DNA of 64,000 bases from Paenibacillus xylanexedens (GCF_017874615.1 NZ_JAGIKV010000019.1:62001-126000); one strand, 5' to 3'. Numbered from the stretch's first letter, positions 26,050 through 35,345 are shown. Translations and numbers: made by a program. Notes: generated by a model from the letters alone, not told the origin.

Positions 26050-27428
26050 GAAGTATTCTGTTATCCGGTGGTTCTGGCAAGCGTCTCTGGCCGTTATCCA
26101 ACGATTCCAGATCCAAGCAATTTCTTAAAGTTCTTCATGGGCCAGAGGGAAGTCCGGAATCCATGGTACAGCGGGTATGGAGACAGCTGAATCATGCCGG
26201 ACTTGCATCAGAGGCGCTTATCGCGACCAGTTTGCCACAGGTGGAGATTCTGACTTCTCAGCTGGGAGACGATGTGAGACTGGTTGTGGAGCCTGAGCGC
26301 AGAGATACGTTTCCTGCGATTGCGCTGGCAGCCTCCTATCTGTATTCCGTAGAGAGTGTGAGTCTGAATGAGACGATTGCAGTGTTACCTGTAGATCCCT
26401 TTGTTGAAAAAGAATTCTTCGAAGTGCTGGCAACCTTGCCGGAGATGCTTGATAAGTCTGGTGCTGATCTGGCCTTGATGGGAGTTGTGCCGACGTACCC
26501 GTCAGAGAAGTACGGATACATCATTCCGCAATCCCTATCTTCCAGTGAAAATAACAATAAATACGTGAATGTAGCGAAGTTCCAGGAGAAACCCTGCGAA
26601 TCCGATGCGGTCCTCATGATTGAGCAGGCCGCATTATGGAATTGCGGGGTTTTTGCTTTTAAGCTTGGTTATTTGATCAATCTGCTCATTGAGATGGAAC
26701 TGCCGATCCAGTATGACGAAATGCTGAAGCAATACGGAAGATTGAACAAGATCAGTTTTGATTACCAGGTTGTCGAGAAGGCAAATCAGATTATAGCTAT
26801 TCCGTATAACGGCTTTTGGAAAGATTTAGGCACGTGGAACACACTCACGGAAGAGATGGGAAACTCGGTTGTAGGAAAAGGGTGGATTACGGGAGATTCC
26901 CTGAATACCCACCTGGTCAATGAATTGAACATTCCGGTTGCCATATTGGGATTGTCGGATGTGGTGGTCGCCGTGAGTCCGGATGGCATTCTCGTCAGTG
27001 ACAAAGAAGCGAGCCCACGTATCAAGGAAATCTTGAAGAATGAAGATCAACGCCCCATGTATGAGGAGCGTAGGTGGGGTTGCTACCGGGTTCTGGATTA
27101 CACAAGAAACGAAGCTGGCGGCGAGGTTCTCACCAAACGCATCTGCATCAGTGCCGGGAAAAACCTGAGTTATCAATATCATCTGCTCCGCAATGAGGTA
27201 TGGACGGTTGTATCGGGAACAGGGGAATTGATTCTGGATGGGCAGAGCCGAATGATCGGGCAAGGAGATACGGTGATCATTGACCGGAGTATGCTCCATT
27301 CCGTCAGAGCCGTTACGGAACTGGAGATCATTGAAGTACAGATCGGTAGCCAGCTGATTGAGGAAGATATCGTTAGAGTGTCTACCGAATGGCAGGACAT
27401 TGTTCAGACATATGTGAAGCACGCGTAA
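26046..27428 (+). CDS. manC: mannose-1-phosphate guanylyltransferase with cupin domain
   Basis: The 460-residue enzyme makes GDP-mannose. The nucleotidyltransferase domain (about residues 1-330) has LLSGGSGKRLWPLSNDSRSK, the TFPAIALAA segment and FQEKP. The C-terminal cupin (about 345-460) resembles type II phosphomannose isomerase. In that cupin the usual QxHxHRxE metal motif reads QYHLLRNE, so the second His is missing and isomerase activity may be absent. No phosphomannomutase gene is in the operon. Its presence implies mannose in the polymer. It overlaps the pyruvyltransferase gene (ATGA), giving coupled translation. Confidence 0.87.
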   Translation: MRSILLSGGSGKRLWPLSNDSRSKQFLKVLHGPEGSPESMVQRVWRQLNHAGLASEALIATSLPQVEILTSQLGDDVRLVVEPERRDTFPAIALAASYLYSVESVSLNETIAVLPVDPFVEKEFFEVLATLPEMLDKSGADLALMGVVPTYPSEKYGYIIPQSLSSSENNNKYVNVAKFQEKPCESDAVLMIEQAALWNCGVFAFKLGYLINLLIEMELPIQYDEMLKQYGRLNKISFDYQVVEKANQIIAIPYNGFWKDLGTWNTLTEEMGNSVVGKGWITGDSLNTHLVNELNIPVAILGLSDVVVAVSPDGILVSDKEASPRIKEILKNEDQRPMYEERRWGCYRVLDYTRNEAGGEVLTKRICISAGKNLSYQYHLLRNEVWTVVSGTGELILDGQSRMIGQGDTVIIDRSMLHSVRAVTELEIIEVQIGSQLIEEDIVRVSTEWQDIVQTYVKHA

Positions 27429-27459
27429 CAACACATTAGAACATGGGGGAGATTATGGA

Positions 27460-28791
27460 ATGAATATTACGGTGATTGGCACAGGGTATGTGGGTTTGGT
27501 ATCGGGCGTATGTTTTTCGGAACTGGGAAATAACGTGATCTGTGTCGACAACAATGTGGAAAAAGTGAATATGTTAACGGACGGTCATGTTCCGATCTAT
27601 GAACCGGGTCTGAAGGATATCATGAATGCCAATATGAAAGCAGGAAGGCTGTCATTCACCACCAACATTCAGGATGCCATCAGTCGTTCGGATATCATCA
27701 TTATCGCGGTGGGTACGCCATCCTTGCCTAATGGCGAAGCAAATCTGAGCTTTATTGAGCTTGTCGCGCGAGAAATAGGTTCTTATATGGATAATTATAA
27801 AATAATAATGACTAAAAGCACGGTTCCTGTCGGAACCAACGATCGTATTCAGGAATGGATCAGCAGTTTGACGAATCATCCATTCGACATGGCATCGGTA
27901 CCGGAGTTCCTGCGAGAAGGTACCGCTGTCCAAGATACGCTCTATCCTGACCGGATAGTCATTGGGACACATAGTGAGCGGGCAGTCGCCACGTTGAAAG
28001 AGCTGCATCAGCCATTAACCGATCAGATTATTGTTACGGATATTCGCTCGGCCGAAATGATTAAATATGCATCCAACGCTTTCCTGGCAACCAAGATCTC
28101 ATTTATTAACGAAATCTCTAACATCTGTGAAAAAGTAGGAGCAGATGTCAGCCGTGTTGCCGAAGGCATGGGCTATGACAGACGAATCGGTGCCTCCTTT
28201 CTCAAGGCAGGCATTGGTTACGGAGGTTCCTGTTTCCCTAAGGATACACAGGCTCTGATTCAAATTGCAGGTAATGTGGATTATGACTTCAAACTGCTGA
28301 AGTCCGTGGTGGAAGTGAACAAAGATCAACGCTTCAACGTCATTCGTAAACTGGAAGACGCACTAGGCTCACTCGAAGGGAAGGAGATTGCCATCTGGGG
28401 GCTCGCTTTCAAACCGGATACCGATGACGTTCGTGATGCTCCGGCGATTGAGATCATTCAGCGTTTGCTTGAGCAGGGAGCAGTGATTCGGGCATATGAC
28501 CCCATCGCTACCGAGAACTTCCGCAAAGAGGTGGATTCCCCATCCATTACGTGGGAAGAGCGTGCCATGAAAGCGGCGGAAGGTGCTGATGCACTCTGTG
28601 TTCTGACGGAATGGAAAGAGTTCATGGAGGTTAATCTGACTGATTTGGCAGCGCATATGAATCAACCCATCCTGATTGATGGAAGAAACATCTACGGAGA
28701 AGATCAGATTAAAGATACTTCCTTCCAATACTACTCCGTTGGTCGTCCAGGTCTAACCAATATCGATGGAAGAAAAACGGCAGTCATCTAA
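27460..28791 (+). CDS. UDP-glucose 6-dehydrogenase
   Basis: The 443-residue enzyme oxidises UDP-glucose twice to UDP-glucuronate. The NAD site reads ITVIGTGYVGLVSGVCFSELG, the catalytic cysteine lies in GIGYGGSCFPKDTQ, and the C-terminal domain has WGLAFKPDTDDVRDAP. It matches the TuaD/Ugd family in length. The substrate comes from GalU in the same operon, and the product is a likely donor for the PssD/PssE pair. The ATG follows GGGGGAG with a rather long spacing. Confidence 0.93.
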   Translation: MNITVIGTGYVGLVSGVCFSELGNNVICVDNNVEKVNMLTDGHVPIYEPGLKDIMNANMKAGRLSFTTNIQDAISRSDIIIIAVGTPSLPNGEANLSFIELVAREIGSYMDNYKIIMTKSTVPVGTNDRIQEWISSLTNHPFDMASVPEFLREGTAVQDTLYPDRIVIGTHSERAVATLKELHQPLTDQIIVTDIRSAEMIKYASNAFLATKISFINEISNICEKVGADVSRVAEGMGYDRRIGASFLKAGIGYGGSCFPKDTQALIQIAGNVDYDFKLLKSVVEVNKDQRFNVIRKLEDALGSLEGKEIAIWGLAFKPDTDDVRDAPAIEIIQRLLEQGAVIRAYDPIATENFRKEVDSPSITWEERAMKAAEGADALCVLTEWKEFMEVNLTDLAAHMNQPILIDGRNIYGEDQIKDTSFQYYSVGRPGLTNIDGRKTAVI

Positions 28792-28804
28792 CGGAGGCCA
28801 TAAC

Positions 28805-29725
28805 ATGAGACGCGGGATCAAAATAACATTAGGTGCCATTTCCCTTGTTGCAGTTGTCATGATTGGATATTCTGTGTACCTGTATCTGCATGTTAAATCA
28901 GCGGCGGATCAAATGTATGAACCCCGGGAACCCATCAAGCAGGTATCTATTGTCGACCAGCGGGGTGGGGGAGATTTTCCTGTGGACATGGAGAATGAAG
29001 AACCTTTTAATGCTTTGATCCTGGGTGTGGATGAACGTTCCAATGATCGGGGGCGCTCCGATACCATGATTGTATTAAGTGTTAATCCTGCGAAACAATC
29101 CGCACTTATGTTTAACATCCCCCGAGATACCAGAACGAATATTGTTGGTCACGGCACGGAGGATAAGATCAACCATGCCTATGCTTTTGGGGGCGTTAAC
29201 ATGTCGGTGCAAACGGTAGAGCAATTGCTTGACGTTCCCATACATTACTACATGAAAGTGAATATGGAGGGCTTTGCACAAGTCATCGACATGGTGGGTG
29301 GAGTGAATGTGAATAACCGGTTTGCATTTGACTATGAGGGTTATCGGTTCGAGCAAGGAAATATTCATCTGGACGGTGCAGCAGCTTTGGGATTTTCGCG
29401 AATGCGTTATGATGATCCGAAGGGGGATCTCGGGCGCAATGACCGTCAGCGGGAGATTATCAAACAAGTGCTGAAAAATACGGTTCAGGTATCCAACGTG
29501 TTGCAACTGGAGACGTTGCTGGATGAAGTGAGTGCTCACGTGAGAACTGACGTTACCTTTGATGAAATGAAGCAGATGTTCTCCAATTATCGCCCGGTGC
29601 TGAATCATATCGAGTCTGTTGAGATCAAAGGCACGGGCAAGAAAATAGACGGAGTGTATTATTATATCGTGGAACAGTCAGAGCGAGACAGAATACATCA
29701 GATGATTGAAGAACATTTAAAATGA
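28805..29725 (+). CDS. LytR-CpsA-Psr (LCP) family cell-wall polymer ligase
   Basis: The 306-residue protein has a short cytoplasmic tail, one membrane helix (about residues 5-25) and an extracytoplasmic LCP domain with ALILGVDERSNDRGRSDTM and FNIPRDTRTN. The RMRYDDPKGDLGRNDRQREI segment also belongs to this domain. LCP enzymes move undecaprenyl-linked polymers onto peptidoglycan. Here it implies that part of the polymer is anchored to the wall. ATG 28805 is preceded by GGAGG at 7 bases; an upstream start lies inside the previous gene. Confidence 0.9.
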   Translation: MRRGIKITLGAISLVAVVMIGYSVYLYLHVKSAADQMYEPREPIKQVSIVDQRGGGDFPVDMENEEPFNALILGVDERSNDRGRSDTMIVLSVNPAKQSALMFNIPRDTRTNIVGHGTEDKINHAYAFGGVNMSVQTVEQLLDVPIHYYMKVNMEGFAQVIDMVGGVNVNNRFAFDYEGYRFEQGNIHLDGAAALGFSRMRYDDPKGDLGRNDRQREIIKQVLKNTVQVSNVLQLETLLDEVSAHVRTDVTFDEMKQMFSNYRPVLNHIESVEIKGTGKKIDGVYYYIVEQSERDRIHQMIEEHLK

Positions 29726-29746
29726 TCGGATAGGGCGGTGAACCAG

Positions 29747-31906
29747 ATGCGTATCTCCAGGCTATTGAAATTATCCCTGATTGTGCTCCTAATGTATATG
29801 CTCATGATACCTGCAAGTACAAACGTTGTTCAATCAGCTCAAAACTATCAATGGAATAATATACCTATTGGTGGTGGGGGGTACGTTACAGGCGTGGTTA
29901 TTCATCCGACTGAGCCTGATCTGGTTTACGCTCGAACTGACGTTGGAGGAGCCTATCGGTTGGATGCAGCCTCAGGAGATTGGGTCCCACTACTTGATCA
30001 TTTCGGAGATGAGGACAGCAATCTGTACGGTGTGGATGGGATTGCACTGGATCAGCAAAATCCTAATATCGTGTATATCGCGGCAGGTAAGTACGGGAAT
30101 GTGGGGCCGAGCGATATTCTGAAATCTACAGACCGGGGAGAAACCTGGATTCGAACCGGACTCAATCTTCGGAATGAATCGAATGGAAATATCCATCGCG
30201 CCATGGGAGAGAGCATCGCGGTCAATCCAACCAACTCCAATTATCTGCATGTCGGTACACGATATGATGGATTGTACACCTCCAGTGACGGTGCAGCTAC
30301 GTGGAGCAAGGTGTGGGATGTACCGAACGGTTTGTCCGGTGAGGGCATACGGAGTGTAGCCTATGGATTAAATCCGGTGACGAAGCAAGGTCAGGTTGTG
30401 TATGCAGGAGTTCGCGGCGTTGGTGTCTACAGCAAAGCACCAAGAAGCAATGGGCAGACCACATGGCAGCTTACCGGGAGAAGTCCTGAATATCCTGCAC
30501 GTATGACTGTGGCGAAGAACGGAACGTTATATGTGACCACTGATAATCAGGGCGTCTACAAGTTCAATGGTGTGCAGTGGACGAATATCACGCCAAGTTC
30601 CAGTTATTCTTCTTATTATGGCATCACAATCGATCCCAATAACGATAATCATATCCTGGTCGCCGTTCGAACAGGTGGAGATAATCTGCCCTTGTATCGT
30701 TCGGTGAACGGCGGACAGAGTTGGACAACAGTGAGCAAAACGCTGGTATCCAAACCGTCCTGGTGGACACCCAACATGTTTTTCTCAGCGACATCCAGTA
30801 TCAAGTTTGATCCGCATAATCCGGGCACCGTATATGCTACAGACTGGTTTGGCGTGTACAAAACGGAAAATATCAATGGTACCAATGGATTGACTGGCAA
30901 TACAGCGAGCACTTGGGAAGCCATTACCGATGGTCATGAAGAAGTCGTCGCACTCACGGCATCCACACCACCTCAGGGTGTTTCATTCTTCAGTGGTTTA
31001 ACGGATCAAGTCGGATTTAGACATGAAAATGTAACCGATGTTCCTCTTAATAAAATCCCGCTCGCAGGTATGCGAGAAATTGTGAGTATTGACTATCACG
31101 AGGCAAATCCGAAATACATGATATTTCTGGGAAGCAGTGACTGGTATGGTACGACCACACGTTTATTTGTCTCTTCCAATAACGGAGTTACGGTAACTCC
31201 AATGAATGTTCCGGCTGGCTCCAAACTGGGGAGGGTCGCCTACTCGGCCATCAATCCGAATGTAATTGTTTATTACCCCCAGACCGGTAATCCGGTCAGA
31301 AGCACGAATCGTGGCGCAACATGGCAAAATATGAATGGTGCCCCTTTTCAGGCCATCGGGGGAAATATGGTCTTTGCCTATAATCATCCACTGGCTGCGG
31401 ATCGCATCAATGGATATAAATTTTATATGTATGCTGCTGGTTATCTGTATCGGTCTACGGATGCAGGAGCCAACTGGTCCAAAGCGAATACAGTTCGCCT
31501 TCCGATTAATACGGATATCAATACAAGCTTCATTAAAGTCGAGGCTGCACCTGGCGTGGCGAATAATGTATGGGTGAGTCTGGGAACCGATGGATTATAT
31601 GCATCAACGAACTCGGGAAATACATTTTCCAAGATCCAGGGTGTGCAGAATTCCAAATTATTTGCCTTTGGTAAAGCTCAGCCCGGCAGATTGGTTCCAG
31701 CTGTCTATGTATATGGCACCGTAAATAACGTGAATGGATTCTTCCGTTCAGATGATATGGGGGTAACCTGGAACAATATAGGTCCTTTAGGTGATGGAAT
31801 CGGGCTGGGCAATGAACCGCAAATTATGGTGGCAGACCGGCAAATCTATGGTCAGGTATATGTAGGTACAAATGGCAGAGGTATGTATGTTGGATCAATA
31901 GAATAA
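29747..31906 (+). CDS. secreted GH74-like beta-propeller glycanase
   Basis: The 719-residue protein has a signal peptide (about residues 8-33, ending near VQSAQ) and two seven-bladed beta-propeller lobes with repeated STDRGETW and SSDGAATW (Asp-box, BNR-like) motifs. The N-terminus GGGGYVTGVVIHPTEPDLVYARTD reads like xyloglucanase family GH74. The first catalytic Asp fits residue 65 (RTDVGGAY) and the second fits Asp420 (GLTDQVGFRH). There is no carbohydrate-binding module. GH74 enzymes usually cut xyloglucan, but a position inside the EPS operon suggests cleavage of the operon's own polymer. The start is ATG 29747 (or GTG 29738). Confidence 0.75.
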   Translation: MRISRLLKLSLIVLLMYMLMIPASTNVVQSAQNYQWNNIPIGGGGYVTGVVIHPTEPDLVYARTDVGGAYRLDAASGDWVPLLDHFGDEDSNLYGVDGIALDQQNPNIVYIAAGKYGNVGPSDILKSTDRGETWIRTGLNLRNESNGNIHRAMGESIAVNPTNSNYLHVGTRYDGLYTSSDGAATWSKVWDVPNGLSGEGIRSVAYGLNPVTKQGQVVYAGVRGVGVYSKAPRSNGQTTWQLTGRSPEYPARMTVAKNGTLYVTTDNQGVYKFNGVQWTNITPSSSYSSYYGITIDPNNDNHILVAVRTGGDNLPLYRSVNGGQSWTTVSKTLVSKPSWWTPNMFFSATSSIKFDPHNPGTVYATDWFGVYKTENINGTNGLTGNTASTWEAITDGHEEVVALTASTPPQGVSFFSGLTDQVGFRHENVTDVPLNKIPLAGMREIVSIDYHEANPKYMIFLGSSDWYGTTTRLFVSSNNGVTVTPMNVPAGSKLGRVAYSAINPNVIVYYPQTGNPVRSTNRGATWQNMNGAPFQAIGGNMVFAYNHPLAADRINGYKFYMYAAGYLYRSTDAGANWSKANTVRLPINTDINTSFIKVEAAPGVANNVWVSLGTDGLYASTNSGNTFSKIQGVQNSKLFAFGKAQPGRLVPAVYVYGTVNNVNGFFRSDDMGVTWNNIGPLGDGIGLGNEPQIMVADRQIYGQVYVGTNGRGMYVGSIE

Positions 31907-31916
31907 CGAGAGAGAT

Positions 31917-32501
31917 ATGAAAGTGGTGAAGATCAAAATGATGGAGGAGGGCTCCGGGCGCACGAGACAAAAGCATGTACGAAGAACGTACGGATTTCTC
32001 ATTGCTCTGCTGTTGATTGTGATCTGGATTCTGGTCATCTGGTCCATGTCCACGCAATCCTCTCAACAGCAAGACATTCAGCCTTTGCTTCATAAATGGT
32101 CTCAAAAGTTGCACATCGGTTTTACACTTCCCGATGTGCAATTCACTTACGGGGAGTATGAGTATTCGCTGAAGCAGCGGCCGTATGATTTTGCAGAGTT
32201 CATCTTTCGCAAGAGTGCGCACTTATTTGTATACGCTGTGCTCGCCGTGCTTGTGTACGGCGGGCTGCGGTACAGAAGAGCATCCCTTGTGACCAGTATC
32301 GTTTCTGCTCTGGCTGTAGTGTTCATTATAGCCTCCATTGATGAGTATATTCAGCAGTTCAGCCCGGACCGGACAAGCTCGATACGTGATGTTGGAGTCG
32401 ACTTGCTCGGCGGTTGCTGTGGGATTGTCATATATGCAGGACTTCAGTCCATTATCCGAAGGATCAGAAAAGGAAAGCGTACTTCCATTCACAGCGAGTG
32501 A
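31917..32501 (+). CDS. VanZ-family membrane protein
   Basis: The 194-residue protein has a basic N-terminus and about four membrane helices. The VanZ pattern is clear in FRKSAHLFVYAVLAVLVYGGLRYR and in ASIDEYIQQFSPDRTSSIRDVGVDLLGG. VanZ proteins occur in glycopeptide resistance and in many envelope loci, where their activity is unknown. It follows the glycanase gene by 10 bases and belongs to the distal end of the EPS operon. A role in polymer or lipid-carrier handling is only a guess. Confidence 0.82.
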   Translation: MKVVKIKMMEEGSGRTRQKHVRRTYGFLIALLLIVIWILVIWSMSTQSSQQQDIQPLLHKWSQKLHIGFTLPDVQFTYGEYEYSLKQRPYDFAEFIFRKSAHLFVYAVLAVLVYGGLRYRRASLVTSIVSALAVVFIIASIDEYIQQFSPDRTSSIRDVGVDLLGGCCGIVIYAGLQSIIRRIRKGKRTSIHSE

Positions 32502-32585
32502 TTTCCCAGGAAATTAGATGTATCGTTCAACTTCTACTTGTCTGCCATCCATCATAAGTATGGAGTAGGACAAGGAGGACTGGAC

Positions 32586-33107
32586 ATGCTGCGAAGAAGG
32601 AACCGGAATGCTTTGCTCAAAAAGATCGGGTTCATCACGATCATTGTATTATTGCTGTGGTTGATTGCCAGAACCATTCCGTATCTGTTTCAGGCAGATA
32701 CATCGGATGAAGCTGCTGCTGTTGCCGAAGAGTTTTACAAATATGAGCAGACGGGTGACTTCGGCAGTTCGTGGGAACTCTTTCATCCCCTGATGAAAGA
32801 GCGGTTTCCCAAGAGTGCTTACGTACAGAACAGAGCACATATATTTATGCAGCATTTTGGCGTGGAAACGTTTGAGCTGGAGATGGAGAAGCCGGAGCAC
32901 GAGTTCGATGTAACCGTGATCGAAGGGGTTAAGCCATTTTCTGAAGCCTACAGAATCCGGGTCACCCAGAAGTACTCAGGTACCTTTGGCCAATTCGATA
33001 TTGTGCAGACCTGTTATCTGGTAGAGGATGGCGATGAGTGGACCTTACTTTGGTATTATCCAAATCAGAAAAATGAGGATACCTCGCAGGTCGACAAAAG
33101 TCACTGA
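32586..33107 (+). CDS. single-pass membrane protein, unknown function
   Basis: I do not recognise this 173-residue protein. A basic N-terminus (MLRRRNRNALLKK) is followed by one membrane helix (about residues 14-34) and an extracytoplasmic domain. That domain includes EEFYKYEQTGDFGSSWELFHPLMKERF, a pattern seen in NTF2-like domains. The start at 32586 has AAGGAGG at 7 bases; an upstream in-frame ATG lacks a site. It is the last gene before the operon's terminator and may support EPS export or assembly, which is inference from position only. Confidence 0.65.
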   Translation: MLRRRNRNALLKKIGFITIIVLLLWLIARTIPYLFQADTSDEAAAVAEEFYKYEQTGDFGSSWELFHPLMKERFPKSAYVQNRAHIFMQHFGVETFELEMEKPEHEFDVTVIEGVKPFSEAYRIRVTQKYSGTFGQFDIVQTCYLVEDGDEWTLLWYYPNQKNEDTSQVDKSH

Positions 33108-33162
33108 TCAGGAAATAATATTAACCCATACATTGAACCGAATTGTATCATTTACCTAACAC

Positions 33163-33213
33163 AAAGCTCCATAAATGCGAGACTTTTGTCGCATTTATGG
33201 AGCTTTTTTTCGT
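33163..33213 (+). terminator. strong intrinsic terminator of the EPS operon
   Basis: An 18-bp perfect stem (33163-33180 and 33189-33206) with an 8-base loop is followed by a run of T. It marks the end of the operon that starts at 13256. Confidence 0.9.
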
Positions 33214-33241
33214 TTTATTTGTTTTTATTCCGTTATAAGCC

Positions 33242-33294
33242 TTGACATTAGTCCCGGTGTCAAGTAAATTACGAGGTAGGATACAAAATGTATC
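33242..33294 (+). promoter_or_regulatory. promoter with GATAC-N5-GTATC inverted repeat
   Basis: TTGACA (33242-33247) and TAAATT (33265-33270) are 17 bases apart, the same hexamers as the promoter at 12514. GATAC (33280-33284) and GTATC (33290-33294) with 5 bases between lie at about the transcription start. CTTGACA at 33241-33247 is also inverted as TGTCAAG at 33258-33264. It drives the Cys-rich gene and probably the ABC transporter. Confidence 0.6.
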
Positions 33295-33359
33295 AATTTT
33301 CAGCTTCTAACGACAAATAACAGGGACTTCAATGCTCCTTGTGAGGGGAAGGAATATCA

Positions 33360-33611
33360 TTGATCGAAACGGGCCGCTTTTACTGTGTCAGTTGTGGGAT
33401 GATTGTGTCGGTCACTAGAAGCTCTGTCGAAATGAAGGAAGAGGGCAATGGAGGCAATCACGTATTTCGCACCGGATTCTACCGGAGTGAAATGCCGCTT
33501 GGATGCTGTGAAGCGTGTGTAGTTGAAGCGAAACGTCAGGGGAAATCCCAGTTTGCGGGACAATATACTAAAGATTATGATACACTATGTTCATATGAGA
33601 AACGGGCATGA
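33360..33611 (+). CDS. small Cys-rich protein, possibly metal binding
   Basis: I do not recognise this 83-residue protein. It has two CxxC motifs, CVSC near residue 9 and CEAC near residue 50, as in small zinc-ribbon proteins, with a basic C-terminal half. The start is TTG 33360 behind GAGGGGAAGGA. It is the first gene of a unit with an ABC-type exporter pair 32 bases downstream. The promoter shares its inverted repeat with the promoter at 12514, so both may answer to the same regulator. Function is unknown. Confidence 0.6.
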   Translation: MIETGRFYCVSCGMIVSVTRSSVEMKEEGNGGNHVFRTGFYRSEMPLGCCEACVVEAKRQGKSQFAGQYTKDYDTLCSYEKRA

Positions 33612-33643
33612 ATGATGTGCTCGTCCATGAAGGAGGGGATTGA

Positions 33644-34552
33644 ATGCAGCAGGAGCCGGTCGTCCGGATTCAGGGCGTCAGCAAAATCATATCCTCCCGA
33701 TCATTGGTCAGCGACCTGACTCTGGATATTTCTCCGGGGCAGGTTTTTGGTTTTTTAGGACCTAATGGCGCGGGGAAAACAACAACGATTCGGATGATGG
33801 TTGGACTGATGTCCATCAGTAAAGGTGACATTTTGATCTCGGGACACAGTGTGAAAAATGAATTTGAACAGGCGGTAGCCCAGGTAGGAGCTATTGTGGA
33901 AAATCCGGAAATGTACAAGTTTCTGACCGGGTACCAGAATCTCGTTCACTTTGCCCGCATGTCGCCGGGAGTTACCAAAGAACGTATTGCGGAAACGATT
34001 GAGCGTGTTGGGCTTACGGCCCGTATCCACGATAGAGTCAAAACCTACTCATTGGGCATGCGCCAGCGTCTGGGTGTCGCGCAAGCGATATTACATAAAC
34101 CGAAGCTGCTTGTACTGGATGAGCCGACCAATGGTTTGGACCCACAGGGTATACGGGAACTGAGAGACTACTTGCGTGAGCTCACCCGAGAGGAAGGTAT
34201 TACGGTCTTTGTATCCAGTCATTTGTTATCAGAGATGGAACTGATGTGTGATACGGTGGCCATTATTCAGAACGGCAAGTTGATTGATGTAAGAAATCTT
34301 CGGGCTGAAGCTGGGGCGGATGCATTAATCGAAGTTGCTTTTGAGCTGAATGATGCTGACCGCGCTGCGGATCTGATTCAGGGTGCTACCGTACAGGGCA
34401 ATGTCCTGGTGATGCGTGTGTCTCGTGAGCAGATTCCGGATATCAATGCCAAGCTGGTTAGCGAAGGGTTTCAGGTATACGGTATTCGTAACGTGACTCA
34501 CACCCTGGAAGAACAATTCTTGCAAGTCACTGGGGGTGGAGGCATTGGGTAG
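33644..34552 (+). CDS. ABC transporter ATP-binding protein, BcrA-like
   Basis: The 302-residue ATPase has Walker A (GPNGAGKTTT, about residues 38-47), the signature YSLGMRQRLG, Walker B LLVLDEPTNGLDP and the switch His in VFVSSHLLSEME. A C-terminal extension of about 80 residues is typical of BcrA-type exporters for peptide antibiotics or of Na+/drug exporters. AAGGAGGGG precedes the ATG. Its gene overlaps the permease gene, so the two form one transporter. The substrate is not visible from sequence. Confidence 0.88.
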   Translation: MQQEPVVRIQGVSKIISSRSLVSDLTLDISPGQVFGFLGPNGAGKTTTIRMMVGLMSISKGDILISGHSVKNEFEQAVAQVGAIVENPEMYKFLTGYQNLVHFARMSPGVTKERIAETIERVGLTARIHDRVKTYSLGMRQRLGVAQAILHKPKLLVLDEPTNGLDPQGIRELRDYLRELTREEGITVFVSSHLLSEMELMCDTVAIIQNGKLIDVRNLRAEAGADALIEVAFELNDADRAADLIQGATVQGNVLVMRVSREQIPDINAKLVSEGFQVYGIRNVTHTLEEQFLQVTGGGGIG

Positions 34553-35345
34553 TTTTGGTAATCTGATATTGAATGAGAATATGAAAATTTTCCGTCGTCC
34601 CCGTACCTGGATCATGTTGGCCATTCTGGCTTTGATCTCACTGTTAATGCCAGTGTTATTGCGGGAAGGCATGGGAACCGATGGTGTTTCGTTCTGGCAA
34701 GCGGCGGTAACAACGATACAAATTGTGTTCTTTCTGAATACGATCTTCTGTGTAGTGATTGCAGCGGAAGCGGTAGCTGGAGAGTTTACCTGGGGAACCA
34801 TTAAGCTGTTGCTGATTCGGCCATGGTCACGAAGCAAGATTCTGGCTTCCAAATATCTGACCGTGATCATCTTCAGTATTCTGAGTACACTGCTTGTCAT
34901 TGTAATGGCAACCGGAATGTCCTATATGCTTTTCTCGCATGACACGCTGGACGCTCAGCCAGGAAGCAGCAGCTCAGCAACGAATTCACTAGCATTATGG
35001 GGATATTTGTACGTTGATCTGTTCATTACGCTTGCGATTGCCTTTATGGTGTCCTCCGTATTTCGTTCAGGTGCACTTGCGATTGGATTATCCCTGTTCA
35101 TTATGTTCTCACAGAGTATCTTCTCCCTCATATTCAATCCGGTCCGTTATGAGTGGGCCAAGTATGTTCTATTCAACAACATGGATCTTAGCAAATACAT
35201 GACCTCCGGGGCGGATTTTGCGCTAATGGGTGGTCCAAGTGCAGGAATGACACTGGGTTTCTCCATTGCAGTCCTGGCGGTATATTACGTTATTTTCATG
35301 GTGATTTCCTGGGTTGTATTCAGCAAAAGAGATGTGGCAGGCTAA
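34536..35345 (+). CDS. ABC-2 type transporter permease
   Basis: The 269-residue membrane protein has six predicted helices and the family pattern NENMKIFRRPRTWIML near the start. It also has the EAVAGEFTWGTIKLLLIRPWSR motif that couples to the ATPase. It is the membrane partner of the preceding BcrA-like ATPase. The start lies inside the end of that gene: GTG 34536, or TTG 34545, both near GGTGGAGG; the choice between them is uncertain. A terminator begins within its last codons. Confidence 0.85.
   Translation: MEALGSFGNLILNENMKIFRRPRTWIMLAILALISLLMPVLLREGMGTDGVSFWQAAVTTIQIVFFLNTIFCVVIAAEAVAGEFTWGTIKLLLIRPWSRSKILASKYLTVIIFSILSTLLVIVMATGMSYMLFSHDTLDAQPGSSSSATNSLALWGYLYVDLFITLAIAFMVSSVFRSGALAIGLSLFIMFSQSIFSLIFNPVRYEWAKYVLFNNMDLSKYMTSGADFALMGGPSAGMTLGFSIAVLAVYYVIFMVISWVVFSKRDVAG

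Noticed and set aside
13256..33107. CRISPR or mobile element within the EPS locus
   Set aside because: No regular repeats, transposase or integrase sequences or terminal inverted repeats were seen; the locus is a clean operon.
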